Shown: positions 48,420-57,249 of the stretch, piece by piece
How positions within the stretch are numbered: the stretch's first letter is position 1
How the letters are laid out: every line of letters starts with the position of its first letter
Assembly (NCBI GenBank): GCA_046350655.1
Contig: JAXMAB010000007.1
Span: forward strand, 310,001-374,000
Length of the DNA: 64,000 nt
Source of the DNA: JAEUHO01 sp046350655
GTDB lineage: Bacteria > Planctomycetota > PLA2 > JAEUHO01
Direction of reading: 5' to 3'
Made by a program: the position numbers and the translations under genes
The notes under the pieces: generated by a model
The model's input: only the letters and a program-made list of their open reading frames with translations
Told to the model about the DNA's origin: nothing
Databases searched by the model: none

Positions 48420-49745
48420 GTGGACCTCGTCCAGGTGGGCGTGGACCACCATCGCGCCCCGATCGACCTGCGCGAGCGGATGGCGATCCCGGGCGACGAC
48501 CTCCCGAAGGTCCTCACGACGCTCGCGGCCGAGCCGTTCCTGTCGGAGGTCCTCGTCGTCTCGACGTGCAACCGCACGGAGGCGTACGCCGCGACGGCCG
48601 ACCCCGACGCGCCGTCGCTGCTCATCGCGGCGCTCCGTCGGGTGCAGCCCACGGCCCCGGCCGAGGACGACGGCGCGTGGATCCGCCGCGCGGGCGAGCA
48701 CGCGGCGATGCACCTGTTCCGCGTCTGCGCCGGGCTCGACTCGGCGGTGCTCGGCGAGACCGAGATCGCGCACCAGGTGAAGGAGGCCCACCGCAAGGCC
48801 CTCGACGTGAAGGCGGCGGGCGCGGTCCTCGACCGGCTCACCTCGCTCGCGCTCAAGGCCGGCAAACGCGCGCGCACCGACACGGCGCTCTCGCGCGGCG
48901 CGATCTCGCACGGGCAGGCGGCCTACGACGTGACGCGGCGCGTGTTCGGCGACCTCAAGGGCCGCACCGTGCTCGTCGTCGGCGCGGGCGAGATGGCCAC
49001 GCGCGCCGCCACCGCGCTCTCGGGCCTCCCGGGCGGGCGGTACGTCGTCGCCAACCGCACGCTGGCGTCGGCCGAGGCGCTCGCGCGGACGCTGCCCGAG
49101 GGCCGGGCCGCGGGCCTCGACGTCGCGACCCCGATGCTCGCCGAGGCCGCCGTCGCGGTGTTCGCGGGCGGCGGCGAGCCGTTGTCGCGCGCGGCGTGCG
49201 AGGCCGTCGTCGCGCGGCGGCGCGAGCCCCTCGTGGTCTTCGACTACGGCGTGCCGCGCCTCGTGGACGCCGGCGTCGGCGAGATCGCGGGCGTCTTCCT
49301 GTACGACCTCGAGAACCTCGAGCAGATGCTCGCGAAGTCGCTCGCGTCGCGCCGCGAGGCGGTGCCCGCCGCCGAGGCGATCCTCGCCGAGGAGTTCGAC
49401 GGGTTCCGCGCGTGGCACCGGTCGCGCGCGGCCGTGCCCGCCATCCGCTCGCTGCAGGCGTGGGCCGAGGAGATCCGGCGCGGCGAGCTGGCCCACCTGC
49501 CGCCCGACCTCGCGCCGTCGGTCCGCGACGCCGTCGAGAACGTCACGCGGCGCATCGTCGACCGCATCCTCCGCCGGCCCACGGCGCGCGTGCGCCAGGG
49601 CGCGGAGGAGGGCAACCCGTCGCTCCCGACGCCCGCGCACCTCACCCACCTGTTCGGCCTCGACGAACCCGCGGCGGACGACGTCGGCGGGCGCCGCGCG
49701 CCCGCGCGCGCGCCCACCGAGGGGTCCACCGAGGACGCGACGTGA
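48420..49745 (+). CDS. hemA: Glutamyl-tRNA reductase
   Basis: NADPH-dependent reduction of glutamyl-tRNA to glutamate-1-semialdehyde, first step of C5 haem synthesis; 441 aa. The catalytic cysteine is in VVSTCNRTEAY, GLDSAVLGETEIAHQVK is the family signature, VLVVGAGEMATRAA is the NADPH site, and the C-terminal dimerisation helices follow. GTG 48420 starts 3 nt after the previous stop. A 163-nt gap separates it from hemE; hemC, hemD, hemB and hemL are not in the window. Confidence 0.95.
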   Translation: MDLVQVGVDHHRAPIDLRERMAIPGDDLPKVLTTLAAEPFLSEVLVVSTCNRTEAYAATADPDAPSLLIAALRRVQPTAPAEDDGAWIRRAGEHAAMHLFRVCAGLDSAVLGETEIAHQVKEAHRKALDVKAAGAVLDRLTSLALKAGKRARTDTALSRGAISHGQAAYDVTRRVFGDLKGRTVLVVGAGEMATRAATALSGLPGGRYVVANRTLASAEALARTLPEGRAAGLDVATPMLAEAAVAVFAGGGEPLSRAACEAVVARRREPLVVFDYGVPRLVDAGVGEIAGVFLYDLENLEQMLAKSLASRREAVPAAEAILAEEFDGFRAWHRSRAAVPAIRSLQAWAEEIRRGELAHLPPDLAPSVRDAVENVTRRIVDRILRRPTARVRQGAEEGNPSLPTPAHLTHLFGLDEPAADDVGGRRAPARAPTEGSTEDAT

Positions 49746-49783
49746 CGCAGCGCGACGCGACGCGACGGGAGCCCGACGCGCGC

Positions 49784-49793
49784 CGGGCCTCGC
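49784..49793 (-). repeat. Dispersed GCGAGGCCCG motif
   Basis: Intergenic copy in the hemA-hemE gap; reads GGGGCACGCGAGGCCCGGCG on the minus strand. Confidence 0.8.
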
Positions 49794-49908
49794 GTGCCCC
49801 CCGGCTCGCCTTCCGCGCCCCGGGATCGTTTCATGGGGACCGGACGCCACCGACGGCGCCGGCCGCCGCGGCCCCCCCGTCGGCATCGCGCGTCCCGGAG
49901 CCCGTGGC

Positions 49909-50949
49909 ATGACCTCCCCCCTGTTCGTCCGCGCCCTGCGGGGCGAGCCCGTCGAGCGCTTCCCCGTGTGGATGATGCGACAGGCGGGGCGGTACCTGCC
50001 GGGGTACCGCGCGGTGCGCGCGGTCACGCCGTTCCTCGACCTCTGCCGGTCGGCGGAGCTGTCGGCGCAGGTGTCGCTCGAGCCGGTCGAGAAGTTCGAC
50101 GTCGACGCGGCGATCGTGTTCGCCGACATCCTGCTGACCGCCGACGCGATGGGCGCGCCGGTCGTGTTCGACGACGCCGGCCCGCACCTGCCGAAGACCA
50201 TCCGCTCCGCCGCGGACGCCTCGATCCTCCACGCGCCGGACCTCGGGAAGGTGCGCGCGACGCTCGAGGCGGTCACGCGCCTGCGGAAGACGCTGCCGAG
50301 CACGAAGGCGGTGATCGGCTTCTCGGCCGCCCCGTTCACGCTCTGCGCGTACCTCGTCGAGGGCGGCACGAGCCGCGAGTTCAACGCGGTGCGGAAGTTC
50401 CTCCACACCGACCGCGAGGGGTTCCGGTCCCTCGTGAACCGCGCGGCCGACGCGCTCACGCCGTACCTCGCCGCGCAGCGCGACGCCGGCGCCGACGTCC
50501 TGATGCTGTTCGACACCTGGGCGGGCGTGGTGTCGCCGGCGGACTACCGGTCGATCGTCGTGCCGGCGGTCCGCGCGGTGATCGAGGGCCTCGGGCCCGG
50601 CCGCCCGCCGACGATCTACTTCGGCGGCCTCGGCGCCGGGGCCTACCTCGAGGACGCCGCCGCGACCGGGGCCACCGGCCTGCAGGTGGACTGGCGGGTG
50701 GACCTCGCGGCGGCCTACGCCCGGGTGGGCGGGAAGGTCCGCCTCCAGGGCAACTTCGACCCGGCCGGGCTGTACGCCCCGGTGGAGACCATCGAGGCCG
50801 GAGTCCGTGCGATGCTCGACGGCGTGCCCGCCGGACGCCCCCACCTCGTCAACCTCGGCCACGGGATCCTGCCCGACATCCCCGTCGAGCACGCGGCCGC
50901 GTTCATCCGCGCGGCGCAGGCCTACCGCCCGAAGGGAACCCCCGCATGA
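49909..50949 (+). CDS. hemE: Uroporphyrinogen decarboxylase
   Basis: Decarboxylates uroporphyrinogen III to coproporphyrinogen III; 346 aa. PVWMMRQAGRYLPGYRAVR carries the substrate-binding arginines; FADILLTADAMG holds the essential aspartate; FSAAPFTLCAYLVEGG and QGNFDPAGLYAP are family signatures. The stop overlaps the hemN ATG as ATGA, so the two are translationally coupled. Confidence 0.97.
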   Translation: MTSPLFVRALRGEPVERFPVWMMRQAGRYLPGYRAVRAVTPFLDLCRSAELSAQVSLEPVEKFDVDAAIVFADILLTADAMGAPVVFDDAGPHLPKTIRSAADASILHAPDLGKVRATLEAVTRLRKTLPSTKAVIGFSAAPFTLCAYLVEGGTSREFNAVRKFLHTDREGFRSLVNRAADALTPYLAAQRDAGADVLMLFDTWAGVVSPADYRSIVVPAVRAVIEGLGPGRPPTIYFGGLGAGAYLEDAAATGATGLQVDWRVDLAAAYARVGGKVRLQGNFDPAGLYAPVETIEAGVRAMLDGVPAGRPHLVNLGHGILPDIPVEHAAAFIRAAQAYRPKGTPA

Positions 50950-52373
50950 GCGCCGCCTTCGTCGACCGTCCGCCGGACCGCGCCGACCTCGCGCGCGCCC
51001 TCGAGCTCACGCCGAAGTACGACCGCCCCGGCCCGCGGTACACGTCGTACCCGCCGGCGCCGCACTTCGTCGACGAGATCACCGGCGCCACCGCCCGCGA
51101 CGTCTACCGCGCCCGCGGCAAGGGGTCGCCCCCGCTCTCACTCTACGCGCACCTGCCGTTCTGCGAGTCGCTCTGCACGTACTGCGGCTGCAACGTCATC
51201 ATCAGCCGCAACCACACGATCGTCGAGCGCTACCTCGCGGGCCTCGAGAAGGAGATCCGCCTCGCGGCCGACGCGCTCTCCGGCGGCCCCATGGAGGTCG
51301 TGCAGTTCCACCTCGGCGGCGGCACGCCGACGTACTTCACGCCCGCGGAGCTCGAGCGACTCCACGGCCTCGTGACCTCGCGCTTCACGATCCGCCCCGA
51401 CGCCGAGCAGGCCCTCGAGGTGGACCCCCGCGTCACGACGCGCGCACACCTCGAGACGCTCGCGCGCCTCGGCTTCCGCCGCGTCAGCATGGGCATCCAG
51501 GACTTCGACGCCGAGGTGCAGCACGCGGTGAACCGCGAGCAGTCCGTCGAGGAGACGCAGCGGCTCATCGAGGACGCGCGCGCCCTCGGCTTCACGAGCG
51601 TCAACGTCGACCTGATGTACGGGCTGCCGCACCAGACCCTCGACCGGTTCAAGCACACGCTCGACCTCGTGCTCTCCCGCCTCTCGCCCGACCGCGTCGC
51701 CCTCTTCGGCTACGCGCACGTGCCGTGGCTCAAGGCCCACCAGCGCAAGATCGAGGCCGACACGCTCCCCAAGGCCAACGACCGCCTCGGCCTCTTCCAG
51801 GCCGGCGTCGAGGCGTTCGTGGGCGCGGGCTACGAGTTCGTCGGCTTCGACCACTTCGCGAAGCCCTCCGACGACATGGCGATCGCGCGCCGCAGCGGCG
51901 ACCTCCACCGCAACTTCATGGGCTTCCACACGTCGGCGGGCTCCGACATGGTCGCGTTCGGCATCACCGGCATCGGCGACGTCTCGGGGGTCTACCTCCA
52001 GAACCGCCACCAACTCACGGCGTGGGAGCGCGACCTCGAGGACGGCGTGCTCCCCGTCCAGCGCGGCTACCGCCGCACCGCCGACGACGAGGTCCGCGGC
52101 ACGATCATCCAGGAGCTCACGTGCAACGGTCGCGTCACCGCGGCCCAGCTCGAGACCGCGGGCAAGCCCTGGCGCACCGCGTGGACCAGCGAGCTCACCC
52201 GCCTCGCCCCCATGGTCGACGACGGCCTCCTCGTCGTCGACGACGCCGGGATCCGGGTGACCCCGCTTGGACGGCTTTTTGTCCGCAACGTCTGCATGGT
52301 CTTCGACGCCCACCTCGGCAAGGTTCCGCCCACGGCCAAGCCGGATGCCCCGCGATATTCGAGGACGGTGTAG
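50946..52373 (+). CDS. hemN: Oxygen-independent coproporphyrinogen III oxidase
   Basis: Radical-SAM enzyme converting coproporphyrinogen III to protoporphyrinogen IX without oxygen; 475 aa. The N-terminus KYDRPGPRYTSYPPAPHF is that of true HemN, unlike the shorter HemW. The cluster motif is CESLCTYCGCNV, and GGGTPTYF and RVSMGIQDFD follow. The full C-terminal domain (IIQELTCNG) supports HemN. Copy 2 of the GATCTA element starts 19 nt after its stop. Confidence 0.96.
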   Translation: MSAAFVDRPPDRADLARALELTPKYDRPGPRYTSYPPAPHFVDEITGATARDVYRARGKGSPPLSLYAHLPFCESLCTYCGCNVIISRNHTIVERYLAGLEKEIRLAADALSGGPMEVVQFHLGGGTPTYFTPAELERLHGLVTSRFTIRPDAEQALEVDPRVTTRAHLETLARLGFRRVSMGIQDFDAEVQHAVNREQSVEETQRLIEDARALGFTSVNVDLMYGLPHQTLDRFKHTLDLVLSRLSPDRVALFGYAHVPWLKAHQRKIEADTLPKANDRLGLFQAGVEAFVGAGYEFVGFDHFAKPSDDMAIARRSGDLHRNFMGFHTSAGSDMVAFGITGIGDVSGVYLQNRHQLTAWERDLEDGVLPVQRGYRRTADDEVRGTIIQELTCNGRVTAAQLETAGKPWRTAWTSELTRLAPMVDDGLLVVDDAGIRVTPLGRLFVRNVCMVFDAHLGKVPPTAKPDAPRYSRTV

Positions 52374-52392
52374 GGAGGGGAGGCGCGGGCGG

Positions 52393-52841
52393 GATCTAGG
52401 AAGGGGAGGGCGGCCGCGCTCGCTGCAGGTCGGGGTTCGCCGTCCCTCGGGCCCCAAGCGGCCCTCGGTCCCCTCCTCCTCGTCGGCCCTGCTGGGCCTC
52501 CTCGTCGTCGGGCGGCTCGCTCGCAGGACGCGGTGCAGCCGAGGGAGGCCGGCCGAGGACCCTCGTCGCGAGCCGGGCGAGACCGAAGCGAGGCCGGCAA
52601 GCGGAGCGAGAAGGCCCCGGAAGCGGGTTCTGTACCCGCTGAGGAGGCCTTCGAGTGAGCACGCCGGCCGCAGCGAGAGGATCGCCCGGCGCAGCAGAGG
52701 GGACGAGGACGGGCTCCCGCCCTCGCTCGGCGCCGCTCCCGCGACCCGTCCCCATCGCGGCCGATCCGCGAGGGACACGCCCTTCGCCAGCAAGAGCGGA
52801 GCAGAGCGGACCAGAGCGGACCGGATCGGGGCAGCGCGGAC
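52393..52841 (+). repeat. GATCTA-type 3'-flanking element, copy 2 (longest)
   Basis: It begins GATCTAGGAAGGGGAGG and GCGGCCGCGCTCG after hemN, then the blocks shared with copy 1: CCCTCGGGCCCCAAGCGGCC, the hairpin GGCCC-TGCT-GGGCC (about 52485-52498), and CTCGCTCGCAGGACGCGGTG. It has about 170 nt not found in copy 1, including a palindromic AGCGGGTTCTGTACCCGCT (52625-52643), then rejoins copy 1 (CTCGCTCGGCGC, ATCGCGGCCG, GCAAGAGC) and ends in a purine-rich AGAGCGG repeat. It fills most of the 561-nt hemN-hemH gap. Boundaries approximate. Confidence 0.8.
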
Positions 52842-52856
52842 ACCGGGCGAGGGACC

Positions 52857-52914
52857 GCGAGGCCCGGTGGGCGGCAGGGAGGAACCGGCCCGGCGGGAGG
52901 GGACGCGAGGCCCG
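52857..52914 (+). repeat. Two direct copies of the dispersed motif upstream of hemH
   Basis: GCGAGGCCCG at 52857-52866 (GGGACCGCGAGGCCCGG) and again at 52905-52914 (GGGGACGCGAGGCCCGGGG), same orientation, 48 nt apart, ending 20 nt before hemH. Their position in the hemH leader makes a regulatory role possible (inference). Confidence 0.75.
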
Positions 52915-52934
52915 GGGGGTCGTACGCTGCACCC

Positions 52935-53900
52935 ATGAGCCGCACCGGCGTCGTCCTGACGAACCTCGGCGGGCCCGACACCCCCGAAGCCATCCAGCCG
53001 TTCCTCGAGAACCTGTTCTCGGACCCGCTCATCCTCGCGTTCGGGCCCGGGTTCCTCCGCCGGTTCGTCGCCCGCAAGATCGCCAAGGGCCGCGCCCCCA
53101 AGGTCGCCAAGGACTACGCCCTCATCGGCGGCGCCTCGCCCCTCGTCGCCCTCACCGACGCGCAGGCCCGCGGGCTCGCCGCGATCCTCGAGCGCCGGGC
53201 CCCGGGACGGTACGCCGTCGCCGTCGCCATGCGGTACTGGAAGCCGTTCACCGACCCGTGCGTCCGCGGCCTCCTCGCGCAGGGCTGCGACCGCTTCCTC
53301 CACCTCCCGCTCTACCCGCAGGAGTCCGAGGCCACGACCGAGTCGTCGAGCCGCGAGCTGCGCCGCGTGCTGGCCGAGCTGGCCCCCAAGGCCCCCCTCG
53401 ACGAGGTCCGCTCGTACCACGCGCACCCCGGCTACGTCGCGGCCGTCCGCGCCACGGTGGACGAAGGCCTCGCCGCGCTCCGCGCCGCGGGCGCCACGGC
53501 CCCGCAGGTGCTGTTCTCGGCCCACGGCCTCCCGCAGCGCTTCGAGAAGAAGGGCGACCCGTACGTCGGCCAGATCAAGGCGACGCGCGAGGCCGTCGCG
53601 CGCGGGCTCGACGTCCCGACCACGCTGTCGTTCCAGAGCCGCGTGGGCCCCGTCGCGTGGGTGAAGCCGTACACCGACGTCACGATCGAGCGGCTCGCCG
53701 CCGAGGGCGTGAAGGACCTGCTCGTCGTGCCGCTCGGCTTCGTCAGCGACCACTTCGAGACGCTGTTCGAGATCGACCGCATGTACGGCGACCTCGCCCG
53801 CGAGAAGGGCATGGTGCGGTTCACCCGCGCGCCGAGCCTCAACGACCGCCCCGACTTCCTCGAGACGCTGGCCGACCTCGTGACGGAGCGGCGGCCGTGA
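52935..53900 (+). CDS. hemH: Ferrochelatase
   Basis: Inserts Fe(II) into protoporphyrin IX; 321 aa. GVVLTNLGGPDTPEAIQPF is the N-terminal signature, the metal-binding histidine is in VLFSAHGLPQRF, and VVPLGFVSDHFETLFEID carries the conserved glutamate. ATG 52935. Its stop overlaps the hemG GTG as GTGA. It may have its own promoter because a 0.56-kb element separates it from hemN. Confidence 0.96.
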   Translation: MSRTGVVLTNLGGPDTPEAIQPFLENLFSDPLILAFGPGFLRRFVARKIAKGRAPKVAKDYALIGGASPLVALTDAQARGLAAILERRAPGRYAVAVAMRYWKPFTDPCVRGLLAQGCDRFLHLPLYPQESEATTESSSRELRRVLAELAPKAPLDEVRSYHAHPGYVAAVRATVDEGLAALRAAGATAPQVLFSAHGLPQRFEKKGDPYVGQIKATREAVARGLDVPTTLSFQSRVGPVAWVKPYTDVTIERLAAEGVKDLLVVPLGFVSDHFETLFEIDRMYGDLAREKGMVRFTRAPSLNDRPDFLETLADLVTERRP

Positions 53901-55204
53901 GCGGGCTCGTCCACGACGTCGTGGTCGTCGGCGCCGGCCTCACGGGGCTCTCGACCGCGTGGCGCGTGCGGCGGAGCGGGCGCTCGGTGGTCCTGCTCGA
54001 GGCCGGGCCCCGCGTCGGCGGCGTGGTCCGCACGGAACGCGTCGGCGGCTACCGGGTCGAACGCGCCGCGGGCACGTTCCCGTCGTCGGCCGCCGCGCTG
54101 ATGGAGCTCCACGCGTCGCTGCCGACGCCCCCCGCCATCCGCACGCCGGACCCCGCGACGAACGGCCAGTTCCTCTGGACGGGCCGCGGCCTCGTCGCGC
54201 TGCCGCGCAACCCGCCCGCGCTCTTCAAGTCGCCGCTGCTGACCCTCGGGCAGAAGGTGCGGATGATCGCCGAGGTGACGCGAGGCCCGCGCCGCGTCCG
54301 CACGCCGGAGTCGGCCCACGCCTTCGTGCGCCGCCGCTTCGGCCGGGCCGTCGCCGACAACCTGCTGCGGCCCATGACGCTCGGCATCTACGGCACGCCC
54401 CCCGAGCAGATCGGCATGGCCGACGCGTTCCCGTCGATCCCCGAGATGGAGCGGACCGCCGGCAGCCTCCTCAAGGGCATGGGCAAGCGCAAGGGCGCGA
54501 CGAAGCGCGCGATCCTCGTGTTCGAGGACGGCATGGAGGCCTTCCCGCGCGCGATCGGCGACGCGCTCGGCGACGCGCTGCGGCTGTCGAGCCCGGTCGC
54601 CGCGCTCGTGCCCGAGGGCGACCTCGTGCGGGTCGCGACGGAGGGCGGCGCGTCGTACGCGGCCCGGCGCGTCGTCCTCGCGACGACGGCGGCCGACCAG
54701 GCGCGGCTCGTGGCGCCGTTCTCCGGGATCGCGGCCGGCGTGCTCGGCGCGGTCCGCACGGTCCCGATGATCGTCGTGGCGGTCGGGATCCCGCCGGGCG
54801 GCTCGCCCGCGATCCCGCCCGCGTTCGGCTTCCTGCGCGGCACGGGCGCCAAGGGGCGCATCCTCGGCGCGCTCTTCCACTCGCACTTCAACCCCGCGGT
54901 GGCGCCGCCGGGGCACGCGCTCCTCAACGTGTTCGTGGGCGGCGGCGCCGACCCCGACGCGATGGCGCTCGGCGACGACGAGGTGCGCGCGCTCGTCGAG
55001 CGCGACCTCGCGACGGCGCTGGGCGGCCCCGTCCGGCCGGACGTCGTGTCGGTGTACCGCTGGGCGAAGGCGATCCCGATCCTGGCGCCGGGCCATCGCG
55101 CCCGGATGGCGGAGGCGCAGGGCCTGCTCCCGCCGTGGCTCGTCCTCTCGGGCAGCCACGTGACGGGCGTCGGCGTCCACGCCTGCGCCGCCGCGACGGC
55201 CTGA
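53897..55204 (+). CDS. hemY: Protoporphyrinogen oxidase (FAD, HemY/PPOX type)
   Basis: Flavoenzyme oxidising protoporphyrinogen IX to protoporphyrin IX with oxygen; 435 aa. The dinucleotide-binding start VVVVGAGLTGLSTAWRVRRS is followed by LLEAGPRVGGVVRTER; MTLGIYGTPPEQI and the C-terminal SGSHVTGVGVHACAAAT complete the PPOX layout (some annotations call this family hemG). It is coupled to hemH by GTGA. A dispersed-motif copy (54280-54289) encodes TRGPRR in a surface segment. It is convergent with the next gene, 2-nt gap. Confidence 0.93.
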   Translation: MSGLVHDVVVVGAGLTGLSTAWRVRRSGRSVVLLEAGPRVGGVVRTERVGGYRVERAAGTFPSSAAALMELHASLPTPPAIRTPDPATNGQFLWTGRGLVALPRNPPALFKSPLLTLGQKVRMIAEVTRGPRRVRTPESAHAFVRRRFGRAVADNLLRPMTLGIYGTPPEQIGMADAFPSIPEMERTAGSLLKGMGKRKGATKRAILVFEDGMEAFPRAIGDALGDALRLSSPVAALVPEGDLVRVATEGGASYAARRVVLATTAADQARLVAPFSGIAAGVLGAVRTVPMIVVAVGIPPGGSPAIPPAFGFLRGTGAKGRILGALFHSHFNPAVAPPGHALLNVFVGGGADPDAMALGDDEVRALVERDLATALGGPVRPDVVSVYRWAKAIPILAPGHRARMAEAQGLLPPWLVLSGSHVTGVGVHACAAATA

Positions 55205-55206
55205 CG

Positions 55207-56187
55207 TCAGCGCCCGGGCCTCGCGTCCCCCCGCCCCCGACGGCCTGCCACGGCGGCCACGAGCACGAACCCGGCGAAGCCGGCGGCCAGCACGCCAGCG
55301 CGTTCGGCGTACCCACGCACCGCTTCGCCGAAGTCCCCGGGCCACGACCAGTCGATCGAACGCTGCTGCTGGACTCGGACGCCGGCGCGCCACCGCATCG
55401 TCTCCTCGACGATCGGGCCCACGAGCGTCACCGCCGCGACGACGGCCACCGCCGCGACGAGGGTCCCCCGCCGGGCGGGCGCGGGGTCGCGCCGCTCGCG
55501 TCGCCACGGGAGCACCCCGACGAGCGCCAGGCCGGTGAAGGCGAGGCCGCCCACGATCGGCTCGATCATGCGGAAGGTCGGATCGAAACCGGCGGTCACG
55601 AAGTCCGAAGACCGGCCGGTCGGGAAGAGCTGCACCAACGAGCGCACGGTGGCCGCGCACCCGAGCAGGCCGCCGGCGCGCGTCACCGCCAGCCCCACGC
55701 CGAGCCGCGACGCGCGCGCGTACGGGCCCGCGGCCGGGGTCTCGGAGGCCGCGAGGACGGCAGCGACCGCCACGGCGAGCGCGGCCACGACCGGGTCGCA
55801 GGGAGGGTGCCAGGCCGGACGCGACGGGACGTACGGGAGGAACAACGCGACCGCGAGGAGCACGCCCACCCCGACCGAGAGCCCGCGCGACGCGAGGCGA
55901 GGGACCGGCGGCACGTCGTGCGAAAGGTCGGCGGGCCACGGCAGAGCACGCGCGATCCACCGCGCGGCCAGCGCGACCCACAAGCCCAGCGAGGCCGCCG
56001 CGACGTCCGCGGCCTGCCAGATCACGTTCACGCGAGCCAGGTCCCACCGAGGCGGCGCGGCGAGCGCGAATGCGATGGAGATCGCGCCCAGGCCGACGCC
56101 GCCCGCGGTGAGGCACCGGACGAACATCTCGCGCGCCGCAACGGGCCCGGCGATCGCGGCGGGCGCGGGCGACTCCATCGGCGTCAC
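55207..56187 (-). CDS. Multi-pass membrane protein, paralogue of the 57.3-kb gene (C-terminus)
   Basis: 326 aa from GTG 56187 (GTGA overlap with the previous stop) or 323 aa from ATG 56178. About eight hydrophobic segments (for example GGVGLGAISIAFALAA, VGVGVLLAVALFLPYV, ALAVAVAAVLAASE). The C-terminal AAGFAGFVLVAAVAGRRG is nearly identical, in protein and DNA, to the end of the gene at 57250-58290. The terminal ARPGR is encoded by a dispersed-motif copy. Family not recognised. It is the last of four adjacent minus-strand membrane genes. Confidence 0.65.
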   Translation of the reverse strand: MTPMESPAPAAIAGPVAAREMFVRCLTAGGVGLGAISIAFALAAPPRWDLARVNVIWQAADVAAASLGLWVALAARWIARALPWPADLSHDVPPVPRLASRGLSVGVGVLLAVALFLPYVPSRPAWHPPCDPVVAALAVAVAAVLAASETPAAGPYARASRLGVGLAVTRAGGLLGCAATVRSLVQLFPTGRSSDFVTAGFDPTFRMIEPIVGGLAFTGLALVGVLPWRRERRDPAPARRGTLVAAVAVVAAVTLVGPIVEETMRWRAGVRVQQQRSIDWSWPGDFGEAVRGYAERAGVLAAGFAGFVLVAAVAGRRGRGDARPGR

Positions 56188-56717
56188 GGGGCCACGTCCG
56201 GACGCGGACGTGAGGCACGAAACCAGCGGTCGAACCAGCGGGCCACGCCGCGCGACGCCGCCCCGCACCGGCCGGGTCCCACCCAGGCGGCGGTCGCGAC
56301 GCCCGCGCAGAGGACGAGTTGCATCACGCTCGCGACGGGCCGATAGGGCGACCACCCGACGTCGCGATAGGGATCGAACAGCGTCCAAGCGACCCAGCCG
56401 ACGCCGAACCGGACACCCAGGTCCACCGCGACGAGGCACGCGCACACCCCGGCCCACGTGCGGAGCGCGCGCGGTGAAAGCGGCGCGTCCGACGGCAGCG
56501 CGCGCGCGGCGAGCCAGGGCGCGGCGGCGAACGCGGCCGACGCGACGAGCAGGTGCGTCACCGGCTCCGCCAGCATGATCGGCAACAGACCCCGATCCCC
56601 GCGGCGCTCGAACTCGCCGGACGCGAGAAGGGTGCCCGCGATGTGCAGCATCGCGTGCGAGGCCGCGAGTACCGCTAGGCCCCGCACGACCGCGACCAGG
56701 CCGGCGCGCGCGGTCAC
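56184..56717 (-). CDS. Small membrane protein
   Basis: 177 aa from GTG 56717, chosen because it forms a GTGA overlap with the upstream stop. Four hydrophobic segments (LVAVVRGLAVLAASHAML, EPVTHLLVASAAFAAAPWLA, AGVCACLVAVDLGVRFGVGW, VASVMQLVLCAGVATAAWV). The open frame extends farther upstream but there overlaps the real upstream gene. Family not recognised. Confidence 0.6.
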   Translation of the reverse strand: MTARAGLVAVVRGLAVLAASHAMLHIAGTLLASGEFERRGDRGLLPIMLAEPVTHLLVASAAFAAAPWLAARALPSDAPLSPRALRTWAGVCACLVAVDLGVRFGVGWVAWTLFDPYRDVGWSPYRPVASVMQLVLCAGVATAAWVGPGRCGAASRGVARWFDRWFRASRPRPDVAP

Positions 56718-57187
56718 GCCTCGACCCCGAGCCGACGGGACGAGTGGCGGAAGAGGAACGTCGCCAGCGCGACGTTCACGAGCGCGGCCCAGAGGGAGGA
56801 CGACGTGACCCACCCGACGAACGAGGTCGACGAGCCGGGCCCACCGAACCACCCGCCGATCACCTGCGCGACGAACGGCACCGCCTCCAACACGAACAGC
56901 CACGCCACGCACCGCTCCCCCACCGCGACCCACGTCGCGGGCGGCGGGGGCAAGGGCTCCGTCGGCGCGGCGGCTGACGCCTCGGGCCAGCGCAGCCGGG
57001 CGACGAGCGCGGGCGCGCCGAGCAGGCACCAGACCCCGACGACCAGCATCGTCGCGATGATCCCGTAGTAGGCGAGTTCCGCGGGCGCGCTCATCCCGAT
57101 CAGGTTGACGGCGTGCGTCAGGGCGCCGCCGATCAACAGCAGTCCCGCCATGCGGAGGAACACCACGAACAGGTCCCTGGGGTGCAC
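56714..57187 (-). CDS. Small membrane protein with strong ribosome-binding site
   Basis: 157 aa. AGGAGG lies 7 nt before GTG 57187 on the minus strand, which decides the start against longer frames. Four hydrophobic segments (LFVVFLRMAGLLLIGGALTH, YYGIIATMLVVGVWCLLG, VAWLFVLEAVPFVAQVIGGW, LWAALVNVALATFLF). First gene of the coupled trio 57187-55207. Family not recognised. Confidence 0.65.
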   Translation of the reverse strand: MHPRDLFVVFLRMAGLLLIGGALTHAVNLIGMSAPAELAYYGIIATMLVVGVWCLLGAPALVARLRWPEASAAAPTEPLPPPPATWVAVGERCVAWLFVLEAVPFVAQVIGGWFGGPGSSTSFVGWVTSSSLWAALVNVALATFLFRHSSRRLGVEA

Positions 57188-57249
57188 GTCCGGCCCTCCT
57201 GTCGATCCGCCGAGCCTACCACCGGCCCTGCGGCCGCCGTCGCCCCCGA

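Noticed and set aside
52270..52290. GGAC-GGCTTTTT-GTCC near the end of hemN as a possible terminator
   Set aside because: It lies inside the coding sequence, the stem is only four pairs, and the T-run is in the loop.
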